This document shows, piece after piece, positions 1 through 8,782 of a stretch of DNA of 64,000 nucleotides. Both the position numbers and the translations under genes were made by a program. The notes beneath the pieces are model-generated. The model was not told the origin of the DNA and did not search any database. It saw only the letters and a list, made by a program, of their open reading frames with translations. How positions within the stretch are numbered: the stretch's first letter is position 1; the number at the start of each line of letters is the position of its first letter. The DNA comes from Rhodothermales bacterium. Lineage in GTDB: Bacteria > Bacteroidota > Rhodothermia > Rhodothermales > VXPQ01. The stretch covers positions 2,184,731-2,248,730 of the forward strand of contig OX638293.1 in the NCBI GenBank assembly GCA_951812335.1, in the 5' to 3' direction.

Positions 1-95
1 ATGCCTGCCGCCCCCTTGACGCCGAGGCACGCATGCGCGCATTGCCAATAACGGAAATCAATGATGCGCATCCGTACACGCTTGGAAAAAAGCTG

Positions 96-168
96 CCCCC
101 TCGGGAGGATTCGAACCTCCGACCAACGGTTTAGGAAACCGGTGCTCTATCCCCTGAGCTACGAGGGG
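96..168 (-). tRNA. tRNA-Arg (anticodon CCT)
   Basis: Read on the minus strand, the sequence folds as a 73-nt cloverleaf. The acceptor 5' strand CCCCTCG pairs with CGAGGGG, followed by a G discriminator. A TA at positions 8-9 leads into a GCTC D-stem, the anticodon loop is TTCCTAA with anticodon CCT, and the T-arm contains GGTTCGAATCC. The 3' CCA is not encoded, so it must be added after transcription. It reads the AGG arginine codon. Confidence 0.95.
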
Positions 169-299
169 GTATATCAACCTGCCAGCAGCGTGCAACGAAG
201 AAACCATATCCTGCATTGCCTGCATAATCGACGCATGACGCATAGCACGGCATACGCCGCTGCATCAGGAACCTTGAAAGGAAAGATTGTATACTTGCC

Positions 300-1553
300 A
301 TGCAACGCCGTCGTACATCCGCCGTTTCCATGCACTGTGCAACACTATCGCCTGACCCGGATGTCAAGCTCATCGATGTAGCCCGCGCTCGTCGGGACAC
401 ACCGGCCTGTGAAAAGGTAGTGCACTTCAACAATGCCGGCGCCTCGCTTATGCCGAACCCGGTGCTTGACGCCTGCATCGAGCATCTCCGACTGGAAGCG
501 CGCATAGGAGGATACGAAGCCGCAGAGGAAGCACACGCCCGGCACGAAGCAATCTACCGGAGCATCGCCACGCTCCTGCACGCCTCCCCGGAAGAAATTG
601 CGCTTGCCGATAGCGCTACACGCGCATGGCATCTCGCCTTCCAATGCCTGCCGATGCCACGAGGCGCTAAAATTCTTACTACCCGTACATCCTATGCAAG
701 CAATTTCATCGCCTTTCTGCACCGTGCCCGAAAAGATGGTCTGGAAATAGACGTAGCGCCCTGTAACGATGCAGGCGACCTCGATCTCGACGCATTCGAG
801 CGGCGTATCGACCGGCGCGTGGCGCTCATCGCCCTTACGCACATTCCTACGAACGGCGGTATCGTCAACCCGGCCGAAGCCGTCGGGAAAATTGCCCGCA
901 GGCACGGAGTACCGTACTTGCTGGACGCTTGCCAATCGGCGGGACAGCTGCCGCTCGACGTAACGCGCATTGGCTGCGACATGCTTTCCGCCACGGGGCG
1001 AAAATTCCTGCGCGCTCCGCGCGGAACAGGATTTCTCTACGTCCGCCGCACTTTCCTGGATCGCCTTGAACCGCCGATACCGGACTTGCACAGCGCGACG
1101 TGGACAACCCCCGACGACTACAGGCCTCATGAAGGAATGCGCGCATTCGAAATGTGGGAATCCAGCATGGCCATGCAACTCGGCCTGGGAGCAGCCATCG
1201 ACTATGCACTGGATATGGGACTCGATGCCATCCGGGGACGCATCCGGGCTCTTGCCGACTTGCTGCGGCGGCGCCTCAATGCCCTGAAAGGTGTCCGCGT
1301 GCGGGATACGGGAACAGAGCGATGCGGCATTGTGACCTTCGACATTGCTAACGTGGCGGCATCCATTGTCAAATCACGTCTTCGCGAGCAATCCATGCAT
1401 ATCACCGTGTCCCTGCCCTCGCACACGCTGCTTGACGCCATGGAGCGTAACCTCCCCGAAATGGTGCGCGCTTCCGTGCATTACTACAACACGGAAGCAG
1501 AAATCGACTGGTTCTGCGAAGCGGTACATGCCATCTCTTCGAAAGACGCATGA
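300..1553 (+). CDS. Aminotransferase class V-fold PLP-dependent enzyme
   Basis: This is a 417-aa fold-type I PLP enzyme of the class V aminotransferase / cysteine desulfurase-like group. The N-terminal substrate-site motif FNNAGAS is followed by the cofactor aspartate motif DACQSAGQLPLDV and by SATGRKFLRAPRGTGF, in which K235 is the expected Schiff-base lysine. No catalytic-cysteine loop of the SufS/IscS type is obvious, so sulfur transfer for Fe-S clusters is less likely than a lyase or aminotransferase reaction on a small amino acid. A second ATG at 330 is a possible start. The stop overlaps the start of the MFS gene by 4 bp (ATGA), so the two are probably translationally coupled. The substrate is unknown. 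Confidence 0.85.
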   Translation: MQRRRTSAVSMHCATLSPDPDVKLIDVARARRDTPACEKVVHFNNAGASLMPNPVLDACIEHLRLEARIGGYEAAEEAHARHEAIYRSIATLLHASPEEIALADSATRAWHLAFQCLPMPRGAKILTTRTSYASNFIAFLHRARKDGLEIDVAPCNDAGDLDLDAFERRIDRRVALIALTHIPTNGGIVNPAEAVGKIARRHGVPYLLDACQSAGQLPLDVTRIGCDMLSATGRKFLRAPRGTGFLYVRRTFLDRLEPPIPDLHSATWTTPDDYRPHEGMRAFEMWESSMAMQLGLGAAIDYALDMGLDAIRGRIRALADLLRRRLNALKGVRVRDTGTERCGIVTFDIANVAASIVKSRLREQSMHITVSLPSHTLLDAMERNLPEMVRASVHYYNTEAEIDWFCEAVHAISSKDA

Positions 1554-2842
1554 CTTCCGGCACGAAACATCCCCGAGGCGCTGTCGCCGCATGGGCCACG
1601 TACGACTTCGCCAATTCGGCGTTCACGACGCTCGTCGTTACCTTCGTCTTCGCCACGTACTTCACGGATGCGATCGCTGAAAATGCCATATCCGGCACAA
1701 CGCTCTGGTCGCGCGCCGTAGCCCTGTCCCAGATCGCCGTTGCCTTGCTTTCTCCCTGGTTAGGCCTCCTTGCGGATCGGAACGGGCTTCGCAAGCGGTT
1801 CCTTTTACTCTCCACGCTGGTGTGCATTGCCGCTTCGGCAGCCCTGTACTTTGCGGGTCCGGGCGATGTGCTGTTCGCCCTTGTCGTATTCACGGCGGGC
1901 AACATCGCCTTCGAGCTTTCGAATGTCTTCTACAACGCTTTCCTGCCTGAACTGGCCCCGCCTCCACGGATCGGCCGCATATCGGGATACGGCTGGGCGC
2001 TCGGGTACGCAGGCGGTTTGTGCTGTCTTCTGATCGGCTACTTCGTTTTCGTAGCCCCTGAAACGCCCCCCTTTGGACTCGTCCGCGAAACGGGAGAACA
2101 TGTGCGGGCAACGAATCTGCTCGTGGCAGCCTGGTACGGAGTCTTTTCGATTCCCCTTTTCCTCATCCTGAAAAAATCCCTGCCTGCAAAACGACTCGCC
2201 GCCGGCAGGGCCCTCCGAACATCCATACGGGACCTCGGACGTACGTTACGCGAGGTACGCCACTCCAAAGACCTGTTCCAACTCCTGCTCGCACGGCTGA
2301 TCTATAACGACGGCCTCATTACGCTTTTCGCCTTCGGGGGCATCTACGCCACCGGCACGCTCGGATTCTCCACCGAAGATATTTTTCTCTTCGGCATTGC
2401 TCTGAACATTGCGGCAGGCGTCGGCGCCTGGGCCTTCGGCTTCCTGGACGACCGTATCGGTGGACGCGCCACCATCCTTATCAGCCTTGCGGTGCTTACG
2501 CTTGGAACGATCGTTGCCGTGTTCACAACGAACGTCGGCCTGTTCTGGGCTGCGGCGCTCCTCGGCGGCATATGCGCCGGCCCCAACCAATCCGCGAGCC
2601 GCTCGCTCATGGGACGATTCATCCCTTCCGGCAAGGAAAACGAATATTACGGCCTGTTCGCCTTCTCAGGTAAAGCGACGGCATTCCTCGGACCGATATT
2701 GCTGGGAATCGTAACAGGTCTGTTCAACAGCCAGCGGGCCGGCCTGGCCATCGTGGCGGCTTTCTTTATTGCAGGCGCCCTGCTGCTGCTTCGGGTCAAT
2801 GAAGCGCGGGGAATGGCCAGCGCCCAGACATACGGGCAGTGA
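1550..2842 (+). CDS. MFS transporter, UMF1/Atg22-like family
   Basis: This 430-aa polytopic inner-membrane protein has about 12 hydrophobic segments. The N-terminal WATYDFANSAFTTLV motif is typical of the UMF1 family (related to yeast Atg22), whose members are thought to export amino acids or other small molecules. A loop with LADRNGLRKR after TM2 resembles the MFS cytoplasmic signature. It overlaps the preceding PLP enzyme by 4 bp, suggesting that it moves the substrate or product of that enzyme (inference). It converges on the RpiB-like gene with an 8-bp gap and no visible terminator. Confidence 0.85.
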   Translation: MTSGTKHPRGAVAAWATYDFANSAFTTLVVTFVFATYFTDAIAENAISGTTLWSRAVALSQIAVALLSPWLGLLADRNGLRKRFLLLSTLVCIAASAALYFAGPGDVLFALVVFTAGNIAFELSNVFYNAFLPELAPPPRIGRISGYGWALGYAGGLCCLLIGYFVFVAPETPPFGLVRETGEHVRATNLLVAAWYGVFSIPLFLILKKSLPAKRLAAGRALRTSIRDLGRTLREVRHSKDLFQLLLARLIYNDGLITLFAFGGIYATGTLGFSTEDIFLFGIALNIAAGVGAWAFGFLDDRIGGRATILISLAVLTLGTIVAVFTTNVGLFWAAALLGGICAGPNQSASRSLMGRFIPSGKENEYYGLFAFSGKATAFLGPILLGIVTGLFNSQRAGLAIVAAFFIAGALLLLRVNEARGMASAQTYGQ

Positions 2843-2850
2843 GTCCTGGC

Positions 2851-3300
2851 CTATTCTCCCGTTTCCTCGACCTGCCGCACACGGGCTATCTGTCGAACAT
2901 TCCAGGCGTCCTCTCCGAAAGGCGTATCGAACCAGCGGTCCAGTATCTCGCTCAGTATAGCCGGCGATGTAGCGCGCAGACTCAATGCCAATACATTGGC
3001 GTGATTCCAGATGCGGGCCCCCTTTGCGGTCTCCCCATCTCTGCATAACGCGGCGCGTACGCCAGGCGCCTTGTTGGCCACAATAGAGCAACCCGTACCG
3101 GTCCAGCATAGCACGATAGCCTCATCGGCCTCACCGCTTCGAACCGCCCCGACCGCCTCCAGCGTTACCTCCGGCCAATCCGCCGTGTCCTGTTCCGCCT
3201 CGGGTCCGAAATACAATGGTTCATGTCCTCGCTGCACAAGTTCCTCGAGCAAGGTTTTGACGAGAGGCAACCATTCGTCCGTACTGACTGCAATACGCAT
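2851..3300 (-). CDS. RpiB/LacA/LacB-family sugar-phosphate isomerase
   Basis: A 149-aa protein when started at the ATG of MRIAVSTDEW; the upstream in-frame extension has no family similarity. RpiB enzymes interconvert ribose 5-phosphate and ribulose 5-phosphate. Visible family features are the N-terminal beta-strand MRIAVSTD, the active-site loop LCWTGTGCSIVANK (normally CGTGIG with the catalytic Cys) and the PGVRAALC segment followed by a WNHANVLALS-like motif. The catalytic-loop pattern is divergent (C-W-T-G-T-G), so the exact sugar phosphate is uncertain. It converges on the MFS gene. Confidence 0.8.
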   Translation of the reverse strand: MRIAVSTDEWLPLVKTLLEELVQRGHEPLYFGPEAEQDTADWPEVTLEAVGAVRSGEADEAIVLCWTGTGCSIVANKAPGVRAALCRDGETAKGARIWNHANVLALSLRATSPAILSEILDRWFDTPFGEDAWNVRQIARVRQVEETGE

Positions 3301-3455
3301 GGAATTCAGGAAATGGATTATAAATACCGGCACCGGAGCATGGGACATGAAACAAAACGCCAAACGCAACCGGATACCCCATGCTCCCTTGTGAACCAGT
3401 GGTGCGGTGATTAGTTTTTGCAAGCTTGCATTTTGAATCTTCCGACGCGTTCCCC

Positions 3456-4277
3456 ATGCCCAAGACCCCCACTATCCGACAAATTGCGGAATTTCTGGAA
3501 GCATGGGCCCCTCTCTCGTCAGCGATGTCATACGACAATGTCGGCCTGCAAGTGGGGAACCCCAATGCGGAAGTCCGGACAGCATTGCTTGGCCTGGATA
3601 TGACACCGGAACTGCTCAACGAAGCGAAAGCGCTCGGGGCAACGCTTATCGTCACCCACCACCCCCTCCTTTTCCGCCCCCTGCATGCCGTCACCACAGA
3701 AACCTATGTCCCGAATCTGGTCTGGCGGCTCGCTGCCGAAAACATCGCACTGTACAGTATCCATACGAACCTTGACGCCGCCTCGGGCGGCGTATCGTTC
3801 GCCCTTGCAAAGCAACTGGGACTCACGCATACCGAATTCCTCCAGCCCTCCGAGAGCGGCGAAACCGGCTTCGGAGCGATCGGCTCGTTGCTTGCTCCCA
3901 TTCGCTTGCAGGCCTTCCTCGAGATCGTCGCCGAACGCCTCGAAACGCCTGCATTACGTTATGTGGGCGACTCCGAAGCATGTATCAAGCGCGTAGCAGT
4001 ATGCGGCGGAGCAGGAAGCAATCTGATTGCGGAAGCGGCCTCTCGTGGTGCAGACGCCTACGTTACTGCGGATATAAAATATCACGACTTTTTCAACGTG
4101 CTCGACACACAAGGGCATCCGTACCCTGCCCTGATCGATGCCGGACACTACGAAACAGAAAAATTCACGGAAAGCCTGCTTGTGGACGCACTGGCAAAGG
4201 AATTTCCGCACACAGTCTGGCGACGTACGCAAACCAGCACAAGCCCCGTGCGAACTTTTATCTCCCCGAAACGTTAG
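3456..4277 (+). CDS. Nif3-like dinuclear metal-centre protein (GTP cyclohydrolase 1 type 2 homologue)
   Basis: This 273-aa member of the widespread Nif3/YbgI/YqfO family has a toroid-forming fold with a dinuclear metal site. The motif SYDNVGLQVG near the N-terminus, LIVTHHPLLF (metal-binding HH pair), SIHTNLDAASGGVS and the C-terminal DAGHYETEKF are all present. The physiological reaction is unsettled; GTP cyclohydrolase and iron-related roles have been proposed for homologues. The start is at the ATG of MPKTPTIRQ, 30 bp inside a longer frame, where family similarity begins. This version lacks the middle PII-like insert of YqfO, so it is the short form. Confidence 0.9.
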   Translation: MPKTPTIRQIAEFLEAWAPLSSAMSYDNVGLQVGNPNAEVRTALLGLDMTPELLNEAKALGATLIVTHHPLLFRPLHAVTTETYVPNLVWRLAAENIALYSIHTNLDAASGGVSFALAKQLGLTHTEFLQPSESGETGFGAIGSLLAPIRLQAFLEIVAERLETPALRYVGDSEACIKRVAVCGGAGSNLIAEAASRGADAYVTADIKYHDFFNVLDTQGHPYPALIDAGHYETEKFTESLLVDALAKEFPHTVWRRTQTSTSPVRTFISPKR

Positions 4278-4329
4278 CTTCTATTGCACCCGTCAGTCCT
4301 TAGAATAATTTGCTAGCGAGACATACAAC

Positions 4330-5088
4330 ATGCCCACTGCTCAGGAGACAAGTACCGGCGAACAACTGCGGGCCTTGATCTGTCTCCAGTACATCGACAG
4401 CCAAATAGATCAGATCGAAAAACTGCGCGGTGATCTGCCGGAGGAAATTCTCGACCTCCGGGATGAAAAGGAAGGCCTTTCGACACGCATCGAGAAATAC
4501 AAACAGGAAGAGACGCAAAACGAGAAAGACAAGGATTCGTCCGGAACAAGCGTCCAGGATGCCGAGCTACTCATTGCGCGGTATGAGGAACAGCAACTCC
4601 AGGTAAGGAATAACCGCGAGTACGACGCACTTACGAAGGAAGTCGAAGCGCAAAAGCAGCGCATTGAGGAAGCAAAAAAGCGCATCGAAGAAATCGCCCG
4701 GAACGAGGATGGACATAAGGCTGCTATCGAAGAGGCCGAGACCCGAATGAAAGAGCTGGACGAAGTCCTTGCTACGAAGGAAAAAGATTTGCAGGAAGTG
4801 CTTGACGATACCAAGCAGGAACAGGCCCATCTGGAAAAAAAACGAGCCGAGGCCACCCAAAAGGTGGATGCCCGCTATTTACTCGCTTATGAACGCCTGC
4901 GAGGACGCCTGCACGACGGCAGGGCAGTAGTACCCATCGAACGAGGCGCCGCGGCCGGTTTTGCTGTTCCTCCGCAGCGCCAGGTCGAGATTCGCCAGGG
5001 TAATCGCATTGTGGCCTGCGAGCACACAGGACGAATCATTGTAGACAGCGAACTGTTTGGCAAGACAATAGAGGCAACAAACGAATAG
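4330..5088 (+). CDS. CT398-like coiled-coil protein with a degenerate zinc ribbon
   Basis: A 252-aa protein made mostly of a long charged coiled coil (about residues 25-185) followed by a C-terminal domain. The architecture matches the CT398/HP0958 family, which ends in a C4 zinc ribbon (usually CxxC ... CxxC around a PPQ segment). Here the PPQRQVEIRQGN core is clear, but the first Cys pair reads GAAAGF and the second reads ACEHTGR, so only one of four cysteines remains and zinc binding is unlikely. The gene follows the Nif3-like gene by 52 bp, a neighbourhood often seen for this family. Function is not established; homologues have been linked to nucleic-acid binding or secretion chaperoning. 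Confidence 0.85.
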   Translation: MPTAQETSTGEQLRALICLQYIDSQIDQIEKLRGDLPEEILDLRDEKEGLSTRIEKYKQEETQNEKDKDSSGTSVQDAELLIARYEEQQLQVRNNREYDALTKEVEAQKQRIEEAKKRIEEIARNEDGHKAAIEEAETRMKELDEVLATKEKDLQEVLDDTKQEQAHLEKKRAEATQKVDARYLLAYERLRGRLHDGRAVVPIERGAAAGFAVPPQRQVEIRQGNRIVACEHTGRIIVDSELFGKTIEATNE

Positions 5089-5195
5089 CCGGATCGTACG
5101 AGGTTCAAGGGTGATTTGGCATCGTTCTCTCGCTATCTGCTAGAGGCAGGGCAACAAGGTCGAATCAATGCGTAGGGCCGGCACATTCTGCTAAG

Positions 5196-5449
5196 GGATA
5201 CTCTGATTAAATCCGCAAAGCTCAGATGCTGAGAGGGGTGCGCTGGCAAGAAATGACGAAGCAGTGTGGCAGGCCCCACATAATGAGGAATGACGCGGCC
5301 AGCGTGCCCCTCTCAGCATCCCGAAGGGCGCTTCACGCCCGCGACGCTCCGAATCCGCAATGCTTCCCCTTAACTCCAACGATGGAATCATGATGTCTTG
5401 TACTTGCAAACGTGAAGCGCTGAGCGAAGTGGTTTTGATCAGAGTATCC
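5196..5449 (+). repeat. GGATACTCTGAT-type interspersed element, full-length copy (254 bp)
   Basis: Begins GGATACTCTGATTAAATCC and ends GTTTTGATCAGAGTATCC, giving imperfect terminal inverted repeats of about 20 bp. Inside are two further inverted pairs: GTGCGCTGGC against GCCAGCGTGC, and CGCTTCACG against CGTGAAGCG. The copy at 50805-51058 has the same length and order. Short ORFs here are read differently in each copy and look non-coding. The right end lies 8 bp before the predicted 5' end of the RNase P RNA. Together with this element, the 369 bp between the coiled-coil gene and rnpB contain no gene. Confidence 0.9.
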
Positions 5450-5457
5450 CGAAAATA

Positions 5458-5864
5458 TTCCTGCCGGATCGCCGCTCCGGTCCGTGAGATCGGGGAGGAA
5501 AGTCCGAACACCAAAGGGCGCCGTGCTTCCTAACGGGAAGGCGCCGCTGACGCGGCGACAGCAAGTGCAACAGAAAGCAAACCTGCCGATGGCGCTCCGG
5601 CGCACAGGCGATGGGTGAAACGGTGGAGTAAGAGCCCACCAGCGTCCCGCGAAATCGGGGCGGCTATGTAAACCTCACGGGGTGCAAGACCAAACAGCGC
5701 CGCATCGTTCTTCGAGAACGGACAAGGTAGCCCGCCTTGGGAAACGGCGCGGGTAGGTCGCTCGAGGCCGTCGGCGACGACGGTCCCAGATAAATGGCGA
5801 TCTCGCCGCAAGCGGTGCAGTGGCTGCTGCTGCGGTCAGACAGAATTCGGCTTACAGGCAGGAA
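5458..5864 (+). ncRNA. rnpB: RNase P RNA, bacterial type A
   Basis: Conserved blocks appear in order: GAGGAAAGTCCGAACACC near the 5' end, AGAAAGCAAACC, GGTGAAACGGTGGAGTAAG, GCAAGACCAAACAG, GGGTAGGTCGCTCGAGG and, at the 3' end, GACAGAATTCGGCTTACAGG. The ends are set by an 8-bp P1 helix (TTCCTGCC with GGCAGGAA). It is the catalytic subunit of RNase P, which removes 5' leaders from pre-tRNAs. The upstream repeat element ends only 8 bp before P1, so the promoter must lie within or upstream of that element unless a longer precursor is made. Confidence 0.95.
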
Positions 5865-5884
5865 GTGCCGCGATATAGATGTGC

Positions 5885-6238
5885 TTACTCTTCGGCGGGG
5901 ACCGGCTGGGGCGCCCCTGGAAGTTCCTGCTGCTCCCCGACAGGGGGCAGTGCAGGCGTCGTTTGTTCTTCCTGCGCGCGTTGCTGAATCACGCTTTCCT
6001 GCACCTGCTCTTCTCTAATAGCGAAATTCGACACGACGCAAAGTATGATGAACAGCGTGGCGAGCATCCAGGTCGCCTTCTCGAGCACATCCGGGGCCTG
6101 ACGCGTTCCCAGGATTTGTTGCGTAGCGCCGCCTGCGGCAATACCGGCAAGCCCCCCTCCCTTGCCGCTCTGCACAAGCACTATCAGCGTAATCAGGACC
6201 GCAATCACCGCGATTAGCGTGATGATGAATGTAAACAT
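5885..6238 (-). CDS. secG: Preprotein translocase subunit SecG
   Basis: A 117-aa protein starting at MFTFIITLIAV. It has a first transmembrane helix (residues 2-22), then the conserved LVQSGKGGGLAG loop and GGATQQILGTRQAPDVLEKAT, then a second helix (about 54-74), and a Pro/Gln/Glu-rich C-terminal tail that is typical of this phylum. SecG assists SecYE in protein export across the inner membrane. The in-frame 16-residue upstream extension lacks similarity and was dropped. The gene converges on rnpB, with only 20 bp between the ends. Confidence 0.92.
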   Translation of the reverse strand: MFTFIITLIAVIAVLITLIVLVQSGKGGGLAGIAAGGATQQILGTRQAPDVLEKATWMLATLFIILCVVSNFAIREEQVQESVIQQRAQEEQTTPALPPVGEQQELPGAPQPVPAEE

Positions 6239-6377
6239 GGTCGCCGTGTCGTCGAATGTCGAATGATTGCCGATCGCGCCCCGCACCCGTTATCGATAAC
6301 GCCTTACGCGTCGAGGCTATCCCGATACGCCGAACACCCGCATCAGGATCCATACGCCTGCGCAGGGATGTTTGTCT

Positions 6378-6953
6378 CTACAGCGATACGTCTACAGAAA
6401 CCACTTCCTGCAAGTCAAGACGATAACGCGCATAGAGCAGAGCCAACGCGGATTTCATATCGACGATACCTCCCTCCCGTACAAGTTTCAGCGCATGGTC
6501 AAAAGATGCAGGCACCACCTCCACAAATTCGCCTGGCTCGAGACGCTGGGCCCCAACCTTCGTAAGGTCTTCAGCAAGATATAAATGAATGATCTCATTG
6601 CTGTAACCGAGGCAAGGGAAAAGGGCGCCCAACTTCGTGAAAGAGGCAGCGCGCCATCCGGTTTCCTCTTCCAGTTCGCGGGCCGCTGCTTCGGCAGGAT
6701 CTTCTCCCGACTTGTCCAATTTCCCGGCGGGCACTTCAAGAAACGTGCTTTTGGCCGGATACCGATACTGGCGAATCAGCAAGGTCGAACCATCCGGAAA
6801 CAGCGGCACCACAGCAGCCGCCCCGGGATGGTCGATCCACTCCCGAATCCCTTCTTTTCCATCCGGCAGGAGAACGCTGTCGCGATAAACCTTGAGTAAC
6901 TTGCCGTCGAGTAATTGCTCGGACGAACGTTCCTTTTCGATGAGATTCTGCAT
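6378..6953 (-). CDS. Nudix hydrolase, ADP-ribose pyrophosphatase-like
   Basis: A 191-aa protein when started at MQNLIEKERS. It has the layout of ADP-sugar pyrophosphatases: an N-terminal strand domain (LLKVYRDSVLLPDG), IREWIDHPGAAAVVPL, the substrate-loop segment RQYRYPAKSTFLEVPAGKLD, then the Nudix box ending EAAARELEEETGW. The box has one extra residue between its Gly and first Glu compared with the strict pattern. The expected reaction is ADP-ribose to AMP plus ribose 5-phosphate, as housekeeping of nucleotide sugars in the cytoplasm. Translation upstream of 6953 has no Nudix character. Confidence 0.88.
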   Translation of the reverse strand: MQNLIEKERSSEQLLDGKLLKVYRDSVLLPDGKEGIREWIDHPGAAAVVPLFPDGSTLLIRQYRYPAKSTFLEVPAGKLDKSGEDPAEAAARELEEETGWRAASFTKLGALFPCLGYSNEIIHLYLAEDLTKVGAQRLEPGEFVEVVPASFDHALKLVREGGIVDMKSALALLYARYRLDLQEVVSVDVSL

Positions 6954-7109
6954 GACGAAAAAACGGAATGGACGAAATGCTGTGGCTTGGCAAGGCGGAT
7001 ATGTTTCGTGAAATGACCCCTTCCGAACGCACACGCCGATATATGGGTCCCCTCTTCTCTTGCCCGGCGTGTCGGCCTGCACCCATGCACTGCTCCGCCC
7101 GCATGACGG

Positions 7110-8774
7110 TCACAGTCCGAAAGAAACACCCGCATGGATGCGCACGTCCCCCGGCCCGCTCTCGGGATTCAGCGCAGCGCTCATATTCATAATGCCCGCA
7201 GCGGTTTCGAATCGGATTCCCACGCCGTAACCCGGATGAATACCCTGGATAGCCTGCAAGTCCGGCGTCTCCGGGCGATCCACATAGCCAAGATCGAAAA
7301 AGCCATAGGCATACGAAACCGCATCGATCAATATCCGATATTCGACAAGCGCCCTTCCAGCAATGCGTCCCAGAAACCGATCTTCATCGTATCCCCTGAG
7401 CGTCGCGGCGCCGCCGAACCGGAAAAGGTCGCTCCGGTCGTACTCCGAACTCAACAGGACGCTGGCGTCTACTCCAAGCACAACGACCGATCGGGAAAAT
7501 ACCGGGGTAAACCAGCGTCCCGTTGCATACAATCGCTGTTGCTCCAGCGATGTCCGGCTCCGCAACGTATCCAGGCCGACCACATGATATTCCGTGCGCT
7601 CTTTGCGCCCGCTTTCGAGGTTCATCTCCACATAAAAGCCCTGTGAAGGATTCGATGTGTGGTCAAGGAGCGACAAGCGCACGCCCAGGCCCAGGAAACG
7701 CGCCTTTGCCATGGGGGCCACCTGCCGACCTGCCGGCCCGATCCGTACACCGGCTTGCCCGGGCGCTGTGCTTTCCCGGCTGAATCCGGCGAATACCTTC
7801 ATACCTGATGCAAGATCATAGTTCAGTTCGCCCCGGTACGCCCTTTTTCCATACGTAGAATCCTCTTCCAGTCCGGAGAAACCCGCCTCCAGCCCCAGAG
7901 GAAATCCAAAGGCGAACGGCCAGGCCGCCGACACGTCGAGGCTGCTCACCTGATCCGGCAGCCGGTTCAGACGCAAGGACGTCGCGAGGCCCCGCCCGAA
8001 CGGATTGCGGAGCGCAAGATGCCCGCTACCCGTAATGCTGCCGCGCTCACCATTCTCCGAGGGGGGTAAATAGCCCAGCACGAGATCGAAGGCCCCAGGG
8101 GGACCTTCTTCTATGGGGATACGCACTACAGCCGACGTATCGGCAGCGATACGCAATACCGGCAGACCCACGGCCTCGAAGAGCGCCCGTCCTTCAATAC
8201 GGCGACGGAGGCGCTCCGCGTCGAACCGGAGTATTTTCATCCCCGGTTTCATTCCCGCCAGACGGGTAACAAGCCTCGGCCTCGTACGTTCGGCGCCCTC
8301 CAGATCCAAGCGCCGTAGCACTACTTCCGGACCGGATACGATGTGTAATGTGACGGCAAGCCGATCCGGCGTATCGCCGGAGAGTCCGATCATCTGCACG
8401 GAAGCGGTCGCAAGAGGAAGTCCCTCCCGCTCCAGCACGGACAACACCCGTCCGATATCCGCCTCTATCCGGAGCGGATCGAAGGGCTCTCCAACCCCGA
8501 ACGCCACTTCCGTCCGGACAATACGGAGACGAGGCGGATCCAGACCCGTAATGTGTACCTCTCCGAGCAAGACTTGCGTACTATCGGACAGGCGAGCCGC
8601 CATACCGCCCATGCCATTACCCTCCTCTACCCCGCCTCCCGGCGCCTCGTCGGGCAGAGCAATGCGCTCCCCGTTCCCGGATTGCGCATACGCCTCCGGA
8701 AGCAGGCCTACAGGCGCCGCGATTACCAGAACCGCAAAGGTGAGCGCCCGTACAAACTGCGTTTCGATCCGCAT
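7110..8774 (-). CDS. Omp85-family (BamA/TamA-like) outer-membrane protein
   Basis: A 554-aa protein from the ATG of MRIETQFVRA. It has an N-terminal signal peptide ending near AYA-QSG, two or three POTRA-like units (about residues 70-230, e.g. LLGEVHITGLDP and VVLRRLDLEGAERTRP) and a C-terminal beta-barrel of about 300 residues with regularly spaced Gly/aromatic strands and RGYDEDRFLGR, which resembles the barrel lid-loop motif. Omp85 proteins insert or translocate proteins at the outer membrane. It is shorter than BamA (5 POTRAs), so a TamA-like or accessory role is more likely. The start codon lies only 8 bp from the divergent mutY start. Confidence 0.8.
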   Translation of the reverse strand: MRIETQFVRALTFAVLVIAAPVGLLPEAYAQSGNGERIALPDEAPGGGVEEGNGMGGMAARLSDSTQVLLGEVHITGLDPPRLRIVRTEVAFGVGEPFDPLRIEADIGRVLSVLEREGLPLATASVQMIGLSGDTPDRLAVTLHIVSGPEVVLRRLDLEGAERTRPRLVTRLAGMKPGMKILRFDAERLRRRIEGRALFEAVGLPVLRIAADTSAVVRIPIEEGPPGAFDLVLGYLPPSENGERGSITGSGHLALRNPFGRGLATSLRLNRLPDQVSSLDVSAAWPFAFGFPLGLEAGFSGLEEDSTYGKRAYRGELNYDLASGMKVFAGFSRESTAPGQAGVRIGPAGRQVAPMAKARFLGLGVRLSLLDHTSNPSQGFYVEMNLESGRKERTEYHVVGLDTLRSRTSLEQQRLYATGRWFTPVFSRSVVVLGVDASVLLSSEYDRSDLFRFGGAATLRGYDEDRFLGRIAGRALVEYRILIDAVSYAYGFFDLGYVDRPETPDLQAIQGIHPGYGVGIRFETAAGIMNMSAALNPESGPGDVRIHAGVSFGL

Positions 8775-8782
8775 GGCCACGC

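Noticed and set aside
5191-5605. Short ORFs inside the repeat elements (also near 49169-49419 and 50800-51189)
   Set aside because: The translations are not kept between copies in length or frame; indels and stops differ, so the element appears non-coding.
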